From Dokdonella_A sp040002595 (GTDB lineage Bacteria; Pseudomonadota; Gammaproteobacteria; Xanthomonadales; Rhodanobacteraceae), in NCBI GenBank assembly GCA_040002595.1, contig JBDUED010000021.1, positions 1 to 21,739 on the forward strand: a stretch of DNA of 21,739 bases, read 5' to 3'. This document shows, one piece after another, positions 8,326-17,150 of the stretch. Below the pieces are notes generated by a model. It was not told the DNA's origin. It ran no database searches and saw only the letters and a program-made list of their open reading frames with translations. Every line of letters starts with the position of its first letter. Position 1 is the stretch's first letter. The position numbers and the translations under genes were made by a program.

Positions 8326-8467
8326 GGGTTGATTCCTGGTCCAATCGAGCGCCACCGCTTGTGTGGGAGCGCCGCAAGGGGCGATACAAGAGGTCCGCAC
8401 AATGGCGAGAGCATCGCGGCTGCCGCCGCTCCGGCCAGGTAGAGAGCGGTTGTCGCGATGAAAACAA
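8326..8467. repeat. Inverted pair of REP-like elements between msrA and msrB
   Basis: A plus-strand element at 8363-8386 (GTGGGAGCGCCGCAAGGGG, then CGATA) faces a minus-strand element at 8408-8432 (read in reverse: GGAGCGGCGGCAGCC, then GCGATGCTCT). They share the pattern GGAGCG-CG--A---GCGAT-C, so together they look like a BIME-style head-to-head pair. The second is identical over 25 nt to 2354-2378. Confidence 0.7.
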
Positions 8468-9106
8468 TCATTCGCCGCGTTTCAGCATGGGGCCAAACTG
8501 CTTGCGCAGCTTGGCGACTTTGGGCGCGGCGACGCTCGCGATATACCCTTGCTCGGGATGCTGTGCCGCGTAATTCTGGTGATAGCCCTCGGCGTCGAAG
8601 AAGTGCTCGAGCGCAACGACTTCAGTCGCAATCGGCGCATTGAACACCTTGACCTCGTCGAGCTGTCGAATATAGGCCGTCGCGATTTCGCGCTCGCGTT
8701 CATCACCGTAGAAAATGGCGGAACGGTATTGGCGCCCGCGGTCGTTACCTTGGCGGTCGACCTGGGTCGGATCGTGCGCAACTGCAAAAAATACCTTCAG
8801 CAGGTGGCCATAGCTGATCTTTCGTGGATCGAAGCGAATCGCGATGGCTTCGGCATGCGCCGTCGCACCGCTGCATACGCGATCGTAATTGGCGCTCGCC
8901 GCGTCGCCGCCGGTGTAGCCGGAGGTCACACCGAGCACCCCATCGAGTTCGCCAAACACCGCCTCGGTGCACCAGAAGCAGCCGCCGGCAAGCACGGCCA
9001 CCTGTTCGCTGTCGGCAAGGGGCGGCAGCGGATCGAAGGCCGGATCGGGAACGTGCGAGCGTTCAACCGCAAGGCTGGCGCCGGGAATGTCGCAGGCATT
9101 GCTCAT
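8468..9106 (-). CDS. msrA: Peptide-methionine (S)-S-oxide reductase MsrA
   Basis: A 212-aa enzyme that reduces methionine-S-sulfoxide in proteins and free methionine. The catalytic motif GCFWC holds Cys43, preceded by AVLAGG as in the family. Other family blocks are GVTSGYTGGD, YDRVCSG, HDPTQVDRQGNDRGRQYRS and HFFDAEGYHQNY. It has no C-terminal cysteines (tail KLRKQFGPMLKRGE), so the resolving Cys of the E. coli type is absent. Cys46 or Cys78 would have to serve. The ~33-residue N-terminal lead has no clear signal peptide. Start: ATG at 9106 with AGGAG 7 nt upstream. It is followed on the same strand by msrB, so both stereoisomers of oxidised methionine are covered. The REP-like pair in the gap may lower or stabilise the downstream message. 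Confidence 0.96.
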   Translation of the reverse strand: MSNACDIPGASLAVERSHVPDPAFDPLPPLADSEQVAVLAGGCFWCTEAVFGELDGVLGVTSGYTGGDAASANYDRVCSGATAHAEAIAIRFDPRKISYGHLLKVFFAVAHDPTQVDRQGNDRGRQYRSAIFYGDEREREIATAYIRQLDEVKVFNAPIATEVVALEHFFDAEGYHQNYAAQHPEQGYIASVAAPKVAKLRKQFGPMLKRGE

Positions 9107-9408
9107 GGGAAGTCTCCTGGATTCGGATGCAGCCGTCGCGAGTGGACAAATCTACGCCGCGCGCACCGTGTTTGCCTGAGGTCGCTGCACGTCGATGGTC
9201 TTTCAGATGGCGGCGATCCGGCGCAGACGCAAGGGCCGCCCCTATTCCGGACGGTCCGGGTGTTCGAGCAGGCAACCTCACCGGCATGCATGTAAAGAGG
9301 CATTTACGCGCGCGCAACGGCAGCTTGGCGGCATCGCTGTTAGCCTTTGCGCGCCTGCGGGTGATTGCTTGCCGGCAGGCCCGCTACATTTCAATTGAAG
9401 GAAGTCTC
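9107..9408. promoter_or_regulatory. Divergent msrA/mdtA promoter region with a small palindrome
   Basis: This 302-bp region lies between divergent starts. GTAAA at 9292-9296 and TTTAC at 9303-9307 form an inverted repeat around GAGGCA, about 100 nt before mdtA; it is a candidate operator only. A longer-spaced repeat, GCCTGC (9353-9358) with GCAGGC (9375-9380), lies closer to mdtA. No BaeR-like box was recognised. Confidence 0.35.
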
Positions 9409-10641
9409 ATGTCGCGCTGGAAAATTGCGCTCGTCGTCGTTGCGGTCCTGATTGCTGGCCTCATCGGGTGGCGAATGTGGCATCGCACGCCAGCGCCCGC
9501 AATGCGCGGCGGAGCCGGCAGCGGCGCGCCAATCCCGGTCACCGTGGTGGCGGCAACGAAAGCCGATGTACCGATCTACCTGACCGCCCTTGGGACCGTG
9601 CAGGCGCTCAACACGGTCAGCGTAAATGCGCAGATCAGCGGCCAACTCAAGGCGCTGCATTTCAAAGAAGGGGCGGAGATTGCCCAAGGGGATCTCATCG
9701 CCGAAATCGATCCGCGCACCTTGCAGTCGGCGCTCGACCAGACCCTGGCCAAGCAAAAGCAGGACAACGCGCAACTGAGCGCGTCGCGGAGCACGCTGGC
9801 GCGCTACGAAGAGTTGATCAAGAAGAACTTTGTCTCGGCGCAGGATCTGGAAAATCAGCGCCAGAGCGTGCGCCAGCAGGAAGCCCTGGTCGCCGCCGAT
9901 GCGGCCGCAGCGTCGAGTGCGCGCACCCAGCTCGGTTATACCCGCATCACCGCGCCCATTACCGGAATCGCCGGTATCCGCCAGATCGATGTCGGCAATC
10001 TGGTGCAGGCCAATGGCAACACTGCCATCGTCGTGCTGACCCAGGTGCACCCGATCAACGTGATCTTCACCCTGCCGGAGCAGAACCTGGCGCAGGTGCG
10101 CGCCGCCCAGAACGCGAAGCCGTTGCCGGTAAGCGCGCTCGATCGCACCGATGCGCATGTGATTGCCGACGGTGCGCTGACGGTCATCGACAACCAGATC
10201 GACACCGCCACCGGCACGTTCAAACTGAAGTCGGAATTCAAGAATGCCGACAACGTGTTGTGGCCGGGGCAGTTCGTCAACGTGCGTTTGCAGGTCAATA
10301 CGGTGATCGGCGCCATCATCATCCCGGCGACCGCCGTACAGCGCGGGCCCGATGGCAGTTACGTTTATCTGCTGCAGGCGGACAGCACCGTCGCGATGGA
10401 GCCGATCACCACCGGCGGCGATGCCGGCAACAACACCGTGGTGGTCGCGAGCGGCGTCGCGATCGGCGATCGCGTCGTTACCGAAGGTCAGTTCCGCCTC
10501 AAGCCGGGTAGTCGCGTGCAGGCGCTCGCGCCGGGCGAAACGCCGCCGCCGACCAGCGCGGCAGACCTGACGAAACTCAAAGACGCGGGCGACGCGTCAC
10601 AAAGTGGAAAACGCGGCGGCGGACGACATGGTGGCGGATGA
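9409..10641 (+). CDS. mdtA: RND efflux periplasmic adaptor subunit (MdtA/MuxA type)
   Basis: A 410-aa membrane-fusion protein that links inner-membrane RND pumps to an outer-membrane channel. Residues 5-21 are a signal-anchor helix with no lipobox Cys. A barrel-sandwich (lipoyl-like) half follows at about 65-105 (QISGQLKALHFKEGAEIAQG). Next comes an alpha-helical hairpin at about 105-170 rich in Gln and Ala, then the second lipoyl half (GYTRITAPITGIAGIRQIDVG). Beta-barrel and membrane-proximal domains extend to about 370. The tail is Pro- and Gly-rich and ends GGGRHGGG. The ATG at 9409 has AAGGA 6 nt upstream. The reading frame is open far upstream, but that part covers msrA antisense and is not protein-like. 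It is the first gene of a three-gene operon with mdtB 88 bp downstream. Confidence 0.95.
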   Translation: MSRWKIALVVVAVLIAGLIGWRMWHRTPAPAMRGGAGSGAPIPVTVVAATKADVPIYLTALGTVQALNTVSVNAQISGQLKALHFKEGAEIAQGDLIAEIDPRTLQSALDQTLAKQKQDNAQLSASRSTLARYEELIKKNFVSAQDLENQRQSVRQQEALVAADAAAASSARTQLGYTRITAPITGIAGIRQIDVGNLVQANGNTAIVVLTQVHPINVIFTLPEQNLAQVRAAQNAKPLPVSALDRTDAHVIADGALTVIDNQIDTATGTFKLKSEFKNADNVLWPGQFVNVRLQVNTVIGAIIIPATAVQRGPDGSYVYLLQADSTVAMEPITTGGDAGNNTVVVASGVAIGDRVVTEGQFRLKPGSRVQALAPGETPPPTSAADLTKLKDAGDASQSGKRGGGRHGGG

Positions 10642-10729
10642 CGCGAAGTGTGAAGCGCGAAAGCGTGGAAACCGCCACATTCAACGTCGTGCACCCCCGC
10701 GTCCGACGACAACCCGCAGCTGAGCCCGC

Positions 10730-13700
10730 ATGAGCTTCTCATCGATCTTCATCCAGCGCCCCATCGCAACCTCGTTGCTGATGGTCGCGCTGTTGCTGCT
10801 TGGCGTGATGGGTTATCGCGCGTTGCCGGTCGCCGCGTTGCCCGACATCGACTCGCCGAGTCTGGTCGTGACCACGCAGTACCCGGGCGCGAGTGCGTCG
10901 ACGATGGCCGCGCTGATAACGACTCCACTCGAACGTCAGTTCGGCCAGATTTCCGGCATCACCACGATGAGTTCGGACAGTTCCGCGGGACTGTCGACGA
11001 TCATCATCGAGTTCGACCAGAAACGCGATATCGACGCCGCCGGGCAGGACGTGCAGTCGGCGATCAATGCCGCACGTGGCACGCTGCCGAACAACCTGCC
11101 GTATCCGCCGGTGTACAACAAGGTCAATCCGGCCGACGCGCCGATCCTGACCCTGATGCTGACCTCGGACTCGCGCCCGCTGCGCGACGTCAACGATTAC
11201 GCCGACAGCATCATCGCGCAGCGCCTGTCGCAGATCAGTGGCGTTGGTCTGGTCAGTATCGCCGGCAACGTGCGCCCAGCCGTGCGTGTGCAGGTCAATC
11301 CGGCGCAGCTGGCGAATCTCGGCTTGACCATGGAAGACGTGCGCAGCGCGCTCACCCAGGCCAACGTCAATGCGCCCAAGGGCAGCCTCAACGGCACCGT
11401 GCAGAGTTTCAGCATCGGCACCAACGACCAGTTGAGCGACGCCGCCGATTACCGCTCGCAGATCATCAGCTACAAGAACGGCGCGCCGGTGCAGTTGTCG
11501 GATATCGCGCAGGTTGTCGACGGCGTCGAGAACGATCAGCTCGCCGCGTGGGCAAACAGCAAGCCGGCGGTCCTGCTCGATATCCGCCGCCAGCCAAGCG
11601 CGAACATCGTGCAAACCGTGGCCGAGATCAACAAGCAATTGCCGGGCCTGCGTGCGCTGCTGCCGGCCGATGTGCATCTGGCGATATTTTCCGATCGTAC
11701 GGTGACCATTCGCGCTTCAGTGACCGACGTCCAGTTCACCCTTGGCCTGACCGTATTGCTGGTGATCGCGGTGATCTTCGTGTTCCTGCGGCGCCTGTGG
11801 GCAACGCTGATTCCGAGCGTGGCGGTGCCGCTGTCACTGATGGGCACGTTCGGCGTGATGGCGTTTGCCGGCTTTTCGCTCGACAACCTCTCGCTGATGG
11901 CGCTGACCGTCGCGACCGGTTTCGTCGTAGACGACGCGATCGTCATGATCGAGAACATCGTTCGCTATATCGAACAGGGAAAGTCGCCGCGCGAAGCGGC
12001 GGAAATTGGGGCGAAGGAGATTGGTTTCACCGTGCTCTCGTTGACGGTCTCCTTGATCGCGGTATTCCTGCCTTTGTTGCTGATGCCGGGCGTCACCGGA
12101 CGCCTGTTCCACGAGTTCGCCTGGGTGTTGACGATCGCGGTCACGATTTCGTTGCTGATCTCGCTGACGCTGACCCCGATGATGTGCGCGTACCTGCTCA
12201 AAGCCGATGCGCTGCCAGCGAGCCATCATGCCGATGCCGCGCCGGTACAGGGTGCTCACCGCGACCCGTGGTTGCGCCTACTCGATGGCTACGGCCGCAC
12301 GCTCGATTGGGTGCTCGCGCGCCAACCGCTGATGCTGGTCGTCGCGTCGGCTACGGTCATCATCACGATTGCGCTGTACATCGTGATTCCGAAAAGCCTG
12401 CTGCCCGAACAGGACACCGGCCTCGTCACCGGCGTGGTGCAGGCGGATCAGAACATCGCGTTTCCGGCGATGGAGGAGCGCACCAAGGCGGTCGCCGACG
12501 CATTGCGAAAAGTCCCCGGCGTCGCGGGCGTCGCCGCCTTCATTGGCGCCGGTTCGATCAATCCAACCTTGAATCAGGGCCAGCTCAGCATCGTGCTGAA
12601 AGAACGCAGCGCACGTGGCGGCCTGGACAGCGTGTTGCCTGCGCTGCAGGCTGCGGCCGCACCCATTGCCGGCGCTGCGCTGTATCTCAAACCGGTGCAG
12701 GACGTGACGCTCGACACACGTATCGCGCCGACCGAATACCAGTACTCGCTGTCTGAGGTGAACTCGGCAGAGTTGGCCGGTTTTGCCGCCAGCATGACCG
12801 ACGCGCTGCGCAAGCGGCCCGAACTGGCCAACGTGGACAACAACCTCGCCAATCAGGGGGATGCCCTGAATCTGACCATCGACCGCGAGAAGGCCAGTCG
12901 CCTAGGCGTGCCGATGCAAACCATCGATGACACGCTGTACGACGCATTCGGCCAGCGCCAGATTTCCACCATTTTCACCCAGTTGAACCAGTACCGCGTC
13001 GTGCTCGAAGTGGCGCCTTCCTTCCGCACCAGCCGCGCCTTGCTTGACCAGTTGACAGTGCGCGGCAACGGCAACGGCGCGTTGACGGGCAGCAATGCGA
13101 CCACGCTCGGGCAGGCCACATCGAGCAATTCGGCGACGCCTTCGGGCATCGGCAGCGCGGGCAACATCGGCATCGGCCTCGGCGCCGGCGGCACGATCCC
13201 GCTGTCCGCTCTGGCCAGCGCGACGCAGACGAACGCGCCGCTGGTGATCAGCCATCAGGACCAGTTGCCCGCGGTGACGATTTCGTTCGATCTCGCGCAC
13301 GGGTACGCGTTGTCGGATGCGGTCGATGCTTTCCGTGCAGTCGAGGCTCAGCTGAAATTTCCGCCGCAGGTGCGCGGACAGTTCGTTGGCAAGGCCGCGG
13401 AATTTTCCGCCTCGCTCGGCGACGAGGTATTGCTCCTCCTCGCCGCCGTGATCGTGATCTACATCGTGCTCGGCGTGCTGTACGAGAGTTACATCCATCC
13501 GATCACGATCATTTCGACGCTGCCCCCAGCCGGTGTCGGAGCCCTGCTCGCACTGATGGTCTGCGGCATGAGCCTGTCGGTCGACGGCATCGTCGGCATC
13601 GTGCTGCTGATCGGCATCGTCAAGAAGAACGCGATCATGATGATCGACTTCGCGATCGAGGCGCAGCGCGCCGGCATGAACGCGCACGACGCAATCCGCC

Positions 13701-13966
13701 GCGCCAGCCTGCTGCGCTTTCGCCCCATCATGATGACGACGGCGGCGGCGCTGCTCGGCGCGTTGCCCCTTGCACTCGGCACCGGCATTGGTTCGGAATT
13801 GCGCCGGCCGCTCGGCGTGTCAATCGTCGGCGGCTTGCTGCTGTCGCAACTGATCACGCTGTACACGACGCCCGTGATCTATCTCTATTTCGAGAGGCTG
13901 TCGGACTGGCTCAAGGCGCGCGGTGAGAAACGTGCGCTGGCGCGGCAGCAGACGGGATTTGCATGA
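10730..13966 (+). CDS. mdtB: RND efflux pump subunit (MdtB/MuxB type)
   Basis: A 1078-aa inner-membrane proton/drug antiporter of the HAE-RND family. In the MdtABC system it forms mixed trimers with MdtC. The N-terminus MSFSSIFIQRPIATSLLMVAL is the canonical first helix, and SLVVTTQYPGAS follows. TM4 carries VDDAIVMIEN with Asp401/Asp402, and TM10 carries VKKNAIMMIDFA with Lys966, the proton-relay residues. FRPIMMTTAAALLGALPLALGTG is the typical late block. A low-complexity Gly/Ser/Ala/Thr/Asn segment at about 779-821 interrupts the region between RxNGN and GTIPLSALA; it makes the protein longer than the ~1040-aa norm. The ribosome site is weak. The gap to mdtC is 52 bp on the same strand, so the genes are likely co-transcribed. 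The choice of MdtB rather than MdtC is based on gene order. Confidence 0.94.
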   Translation: MSFSSIFIQRPIATSLLMVALLLLGVMGYRALPVAALPDIDSPSLVVTTQYPGASASTMAALITTPLERQFGQISGITTMSSDSSAGLSTIIIEFDQKRDIDAAGQDVQSAINAARGTLPNNLPYPPVYNKVNPADAPILTLMLTSDSRPLRDVNDYADSIIAQRLSQISGVGLVSIAGNVRPAVRVQVNPAQLANLGLTMEDVRSALTQANVNAPKGSLNGTVQSFSIGTNDQLSDAADYRSQIISYKNGAPVQLSDIAQVVDGVENDQLAAWANSKPAVLLDIRRQPSANIVQTVAEINKQLPGLRALLPADVHLAIFSDRTVTIRASVTDVQFTLGLTVLLVIAVIFVFLRRLWATLIPSVAVPLSLMGTFGVMAFAGFSLDNLSLMALTVATGFVVDDAIVMIENIVRYIEQGKSPREAAEIGAKEIGFTVLSLTVSLIAVFLPLLLMPGVTGRLFHEFAWVLTIAVTISLLISLTLTPMMCAYLLKADALPASHHADAAPVQGAHRDPWLRLLDGYGRTLDWVLARQPLMLVVASATVIITIALYIVIPKSLLPEQDTGLVTGVVQADQNIAFPAMEERTKAVADALRKVPGVAGVAAFIGAGSINPTLNQGQLSIVLKERSARGGLDSVLPALQAAAAPIAGAALYLKPVQDVTLDTRIAPTEYQYSLSEVNSAELAGFAASMTDALRKRPELANVDNNLANQGDALNLTIDREKASRLGVPMQTIDDTLYDAFGQRQISTIFTQLNQYRVVLEVAPSFRTSRALLDQLTVRGNGNGALTGSNATTLGQATSSNSATPSGIGSAGNIGIGLGAGGTIPLSALASATQTNAPLVISHQDQLPAVTISFDLAHGYALSDAVDAFRAVEAQLKFPPQVRGQFVGKAAEFSASLGDEVLLLLAAVIVIYIVLGVLYESYIHPITIISTLPPAGVGALLALMVCGMSLSVDGIVGIVLLIGIVKKNAIMMIDFAIEAQRAGMNAHDAIRRASLLRFRPIMMTTAAALLGALPLALGTGIGSELRRPLGVSIVGGLLLSQLITLYTTPVIYLYFERLSDWLKARGEKRALARQQTGFA

Positions 13967-14004
13967 ACGTCGCGAGCGACCGTTTCTTCAATCCCTTCTC
14001 TTCC

Positions 14005-14011
14005 AAGGGAG
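14005..14011 (+). promoter_or_regulatory. Ribosome-binding site deciding the mdtC start
   Basis: AAGGGAG lies 7 nt before the ATG at 14019. It excludes the longer in-frame reading that overlaps the end of mdtB. Confidence 0.8.
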
Positions 14012-14018
14012 CCTAGCG

Positions 14019-17000
14019 ATGAACATCTCCGGCCCCTTTATCGGGCGCCCGATCGGCACTTCGCTGCTTGCCGCCGGCGTGTTTGTCGGCGGCATGATTG
14101 CCTACTTCCTGCTTGGCGTGGCTGCGCTGCCGAATCTGGAATTTCCAGCGATCTTCGTGAGCGCGAACCAGCCCGGCGGCAGCGCAGACGTGATGGCTTC
14201 CACCGTCGCCGCGCCGCTGGAACGCCATCTTGGTCAGATTCCCGGCATCGATACCATCAATTCTTCGAGCAGCGAAAACAGCACCTCGGTGATCCTGATC
14301 TTCGACGGCAGCCGCAAGATCGACGATGCGGCGCGGGACGTGCAGGCGGCGATCAATGCGGCGGCGCCGGATCTGCCGTCCGGCCTGACCAACGCACCGA
14401 CCTATCGCAAGTTGAATCCCAACAACCAACCGGTGCTGGCCCTGGCGCTGACTTCCGACACTGTCCCGTTGTCCCGGTTGTACGACTACGCCGATTCCCT
14501 GCTCGCGCAGCGGGTGCGCCAGCTGGCCGGGGTCAGCGATGTCGAAGTGGCCGGCGGCGCGACGCCCGCGGTGCGGGTTGATCTCAATTTGCGCGCGCTG
14601 AACTCGATCGGCTTGTCAGCCGACCAAGTGCGAAATGCGCTGGTTGCGGCCAACGTGACCTCGCCGCAGGGATTCCTTTCCGATGGCCGCACCACGATGG
14701 CGGTGTCAGCGAACGATGCACTGCACACCGCCGCCGAGTTTGCCGAGCTGGTGATCGCGGTGAAAAACGGTGTGCCTATTCGCCTGCGCGACGTCGCCGA
14801 CGTGCACGACGGTCAGCAGGACCAGTACCAGGCGGCATGGTTCGGTGCACGCCGCGCGATCTTGTTGTTTGTGCGCAAGCAGGCCGACGCGAACGTGATC
14901 GCCACCGTCGATCGGGTCAAGGCCGACATTCCGCTGATGCAGGCGTGGTTGCCGACCGGGGTGACGCTGACGCCGTTTTTCGATCGTACGCCGATCATCC
15001 GCGCCTCGATCGACGAAGTGCAGATCAGCTTGCTGCTGAGTCTTGGCATGGTGATCCTGACCATGGCGTTTTTTTTGCGCCGCCTTGCGCCAACTCTGAT
15101 TGCCGCGACCGCCGTGCCGCTTTCGATAACCGGTGCGTTCATCGTCATGTACGTGCTCGGCTACACGCTCGACAACATGTCGCTGATGGCGTTGGTGATC
15201 GCGATCGGTTTCGTCGTGGACGACGCGATAGTGGTGATCGAGAACGTGATCCGCCATATCGATAGCGGCATGTCGCGCATGCAGGCGACAGCGCTCGGCG
15301 CAAAGGAAATTGGTTTCACCATCGTCTCGATCACTGCCTCGCTGATCGCGGTGTTTCTGCCGATCGTGTTCGCCAGCGGGATCACCGGCATGTTCTTCAA
15401 GGAATTTGCGGTCACCCTGATTGCCGCGATCGTCTTTTCCGCGCTCGTCTCGCTGACCCTGACGCCGGCGCTGTGCGGGCGTTTCCTCACAGCCCACGCA
15501 CAAACGAAGCCATCGCGATTGGGCGCGCGCATCGATGCATTTCACGCCGGCATGTTCAACGCTTATCGACGCGCGCTCGACCATTCGCTGCGCTGGCCGC
15601 GCCTGACCGCATTGCAGCCGGTGCTGCTGATCGTGGTCACCGTGCTCCTGATGCAGTTCGTGCAGAGCGGCCTGTTTCCGCAGCAGGACACCGGCATGTT
15701 GCAGGGACGCGTGAGTGCCGGCAGCGACGTGTCGCCGCCGCGCATGATGGAACAGACGCAGAAGCTGGCCGCGGTGGTAATGAAGGACCCTGCCGTGGCC
15801 AGCGTCGGTTCGCGACTGGGTGGCGGCTGGGGCCACGGTGGCGGTGGCAGCGGTCAGCTTTACATCAGCCTCAAGCCGCTCGCCGAACGCGATGGCGATT
15901 CAACCTTCGCGGTGATGACACGGCTTAATAAAACAGCGCAGGCCATGCCCGGCGTGGAACTTCGCCTGCGCCCGGTGCAGGATTTGCCGAGCGGTGGAGG
16001 TGGAGGCGGCAGCGGCAGTGGTGGTCAGTACCAGGTGTCGCTCAAAGGCAACGACGTCGGCACGCTGCAGCAATGGACCCCCAAACTTGTCGACGCATTG
16101 AAGAAGATTGCGCAATTGCGCGACGTCGGCAGCGACATCGACGAAGCGGGCCCGCGCCAGACGTTGGCAATCGACCGCCCCAGTGCGGCGCGCCTGGGCG
16201 TCAGTGTCGCCGCGATCGACAGCGCGCTCAACGACGCGTTCGGCCAGCGTCAGGTATCGACCATTTATTCCGACATCAACCAGTTCAAGGTCGTGGTCAG
16301 CGCGCTGCCGAACCAGGCCACCGATCCGGCGTCGCTCGATCGCCTGTATGTGCGTTCCAGTTCTGGGGCGATGGTGCCGATCACGGCGTTGACGAAAATG
16401 CACAACGGTGTCGCGCCGACCGAGGTTTCCCACGAAGGCCAGTTTTCCACCGTGAGTCTGAGCTTCAACCTCGCACCCGGGGCAACGATGGGCCAGGCAC
16501 AGCGGTTGATCGAGGACACCATTGCCGGCATGCGTCTGCCAGGCGATATTCGCATGGATTTTGCCGGCGACTTCCGCAGCTTCCAGAAGCAGCAGGGCGA
16601 CACGCCGCTGCTGATCCTGGGGGCAATCGTGGTTGTCTACATTGTGCTCGGCATGCTGTACGAAAGCCTGATCCATCCGATCACCATTCTTTCCACTCTC
16701 CCTTCGGCTGGCGCCGGCGCGTTGCTCGCAATGGTCGTGACCGGCACGGAGCTCTCGGTCGTGTCGATGATCGCGATCGTGCTTTTGATCGGCATCGTCA
16801 AGAAGAACGCGATCATGATGGTGGATTTTGCGCTCGCCGCGGAACGTCAGCGTGGCCTTTCGCCACTGGACGCGATCCGCGAAGCCTCGCTGGTGCGCTT
16901 CCGTCCCATCATGATGACCTCCATGGTCGCGATCAGCGCCGCGCTACCGCTGGCGATCGGATTTGGCGCCGGCGCGGAACTGCGCCGACCGCTCGGCATC

Positions 17001-17150
17001 GCGATGATCGGCGGCCTGCTCGTTTCGCAAAGCCTGACCTTGATTTCCACGCCCGCGATTTACCTGCTTTTTGCGCGCCTCAGCGCACGCCGCCGGCAGC
17101 GCAAGACCGATCGGCGGACGGCAAAGCTGCACCTGCAAACCGGCAATTGA
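14019..17150 (+). CDS. mdtC: RND efflux pump subunit (MdtC/MuxC type)
   Basis: A 1043-aa inner-membrane RND transporter, the second, non-identical pump of the operon. The N-terminus MNISGPFIGRPIGTSLLAAG is the family start, then NLEFPAIFVSANQPGGSADVMAS. TM4 has VDDAIVVIENV with Asp401/Asp402, and TM10 has VKKNAIMMVDFAL with Lys929. Both are needed for proton coupling, so this subunit also looks active. Two glycine-rich insertions lie in the periplasmic domain, at about 601-612 (GGGWGHGGGGSG) and 659-669 (mostly Gly/Ser). The tail is basic (RRRQRKTDRR). The start is chosen from the strong AAGGGAG site; a longer frame back to 13923 would overlap mdtB. No outer-membrane channel gene and no BaeSR-type regulator follow, so the channel must come from elsewhere. 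Confidence 0.95.
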   Translation: MNISGPFIGRPIGTSLLAAGVFVGGMIAYFLLGVAALPNLEFPAIFVSANQPGGSADVMASTVAAPLERHLGQIPGIDTINSSSSENSTSVILIFDGSRKIDDAARDVQAAINAAAPDLPSGLTNAPTYRKLNPNNQPVLALALTSDTVPLSRLYDYADSLLAQRVRQLAGVSDVEVAGGATPAVRVDLNLRALNSIGLSADQVRNALVAANVTSPQGFLSDGRTTMAVSANDALHTAAEFAELVIAVKNGVPIRLRDVADVHDGQQDQYQAAWFGARRAILLFVRKQADANVIATVDRVKADIPLMQAWLPTGVTLTPFFDRTPIIRASIDEVQISLLLSLGMVILTMAFFLRRLAPTLIAATAVPLSITGAFIVMYVLGYTLDNMSLMALVIAIGFVVDDAIVVIENVIRHIDSGMSRMQATALGAKEIGFTIVSITASLIAVFLPIVFASGITGMFFKEFAVTLIAAIVFSALVSLTLTPALCGRFLTAHAQTKPSRLGARIDAFHAGMFNAYRRALDHSLRWPRLTALQPVLLIVVTVLLMQFVQSGLFPQQDTGMLQGRVSAGSDVSPPRMMEQTQKLAAVVMKDPAVASVGSRLGGGWGHGGGGSGQLYISLKPLAERDGDSTFAVMTRLNKTAQAMPGVELRLRPVQDLPSGGGGGGSGSGGQYQVSLKGNDVGTLQQWTPKLVDALKKIAQLRDVGSDIDEAGPRQTLAIDRPSAARLGVSVAAIDSALNDAFGQRQVSTIYSDINQFKVVVSALPNQATDPASLDRLYVRSSSGAMVPITALTKMHNGVAPTEVSHEGQFSTVSLSFNLAPGATMGQAQRLIEDTIAGMRLPGDIRMDFAGDFRSFQKQQGDTPLLILGAIVVVYIVLGMLYESLIHPITILSTLPSAGAGALLAMVVTGTELSVVSMIAIVLLIGIVKKNAIMMVDFALAAERQRGLSPLDAIREASLVRFRPIMMTSMVAISAALPLAIGFGAGAELRRPLGIAMIGGLLVSQSLTLISTPAIYLLFARLSARRRQRKTDRRTAKLHLQTGN

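Noticed and set aside
8824..9408. Long in-frame N-terminal extension of MdtA
   Set aside because: It is Arg-rich, antisense to msrA and lies before the canonical signal-anchor start with a good ribosome site at 9409.
13923..14018. Longer start for MdtC overlapping the end of mdtB
   Set aside because: A strong ribosome site precedes the family-typical MNISGPFIGRP start at 14019.
14706..15836. 376-codon open frame antisense to mdtC
   Set aside because: Rich in His, Arg, Asp and Gln with no domain; it mirrors conserved RND coding sequence.
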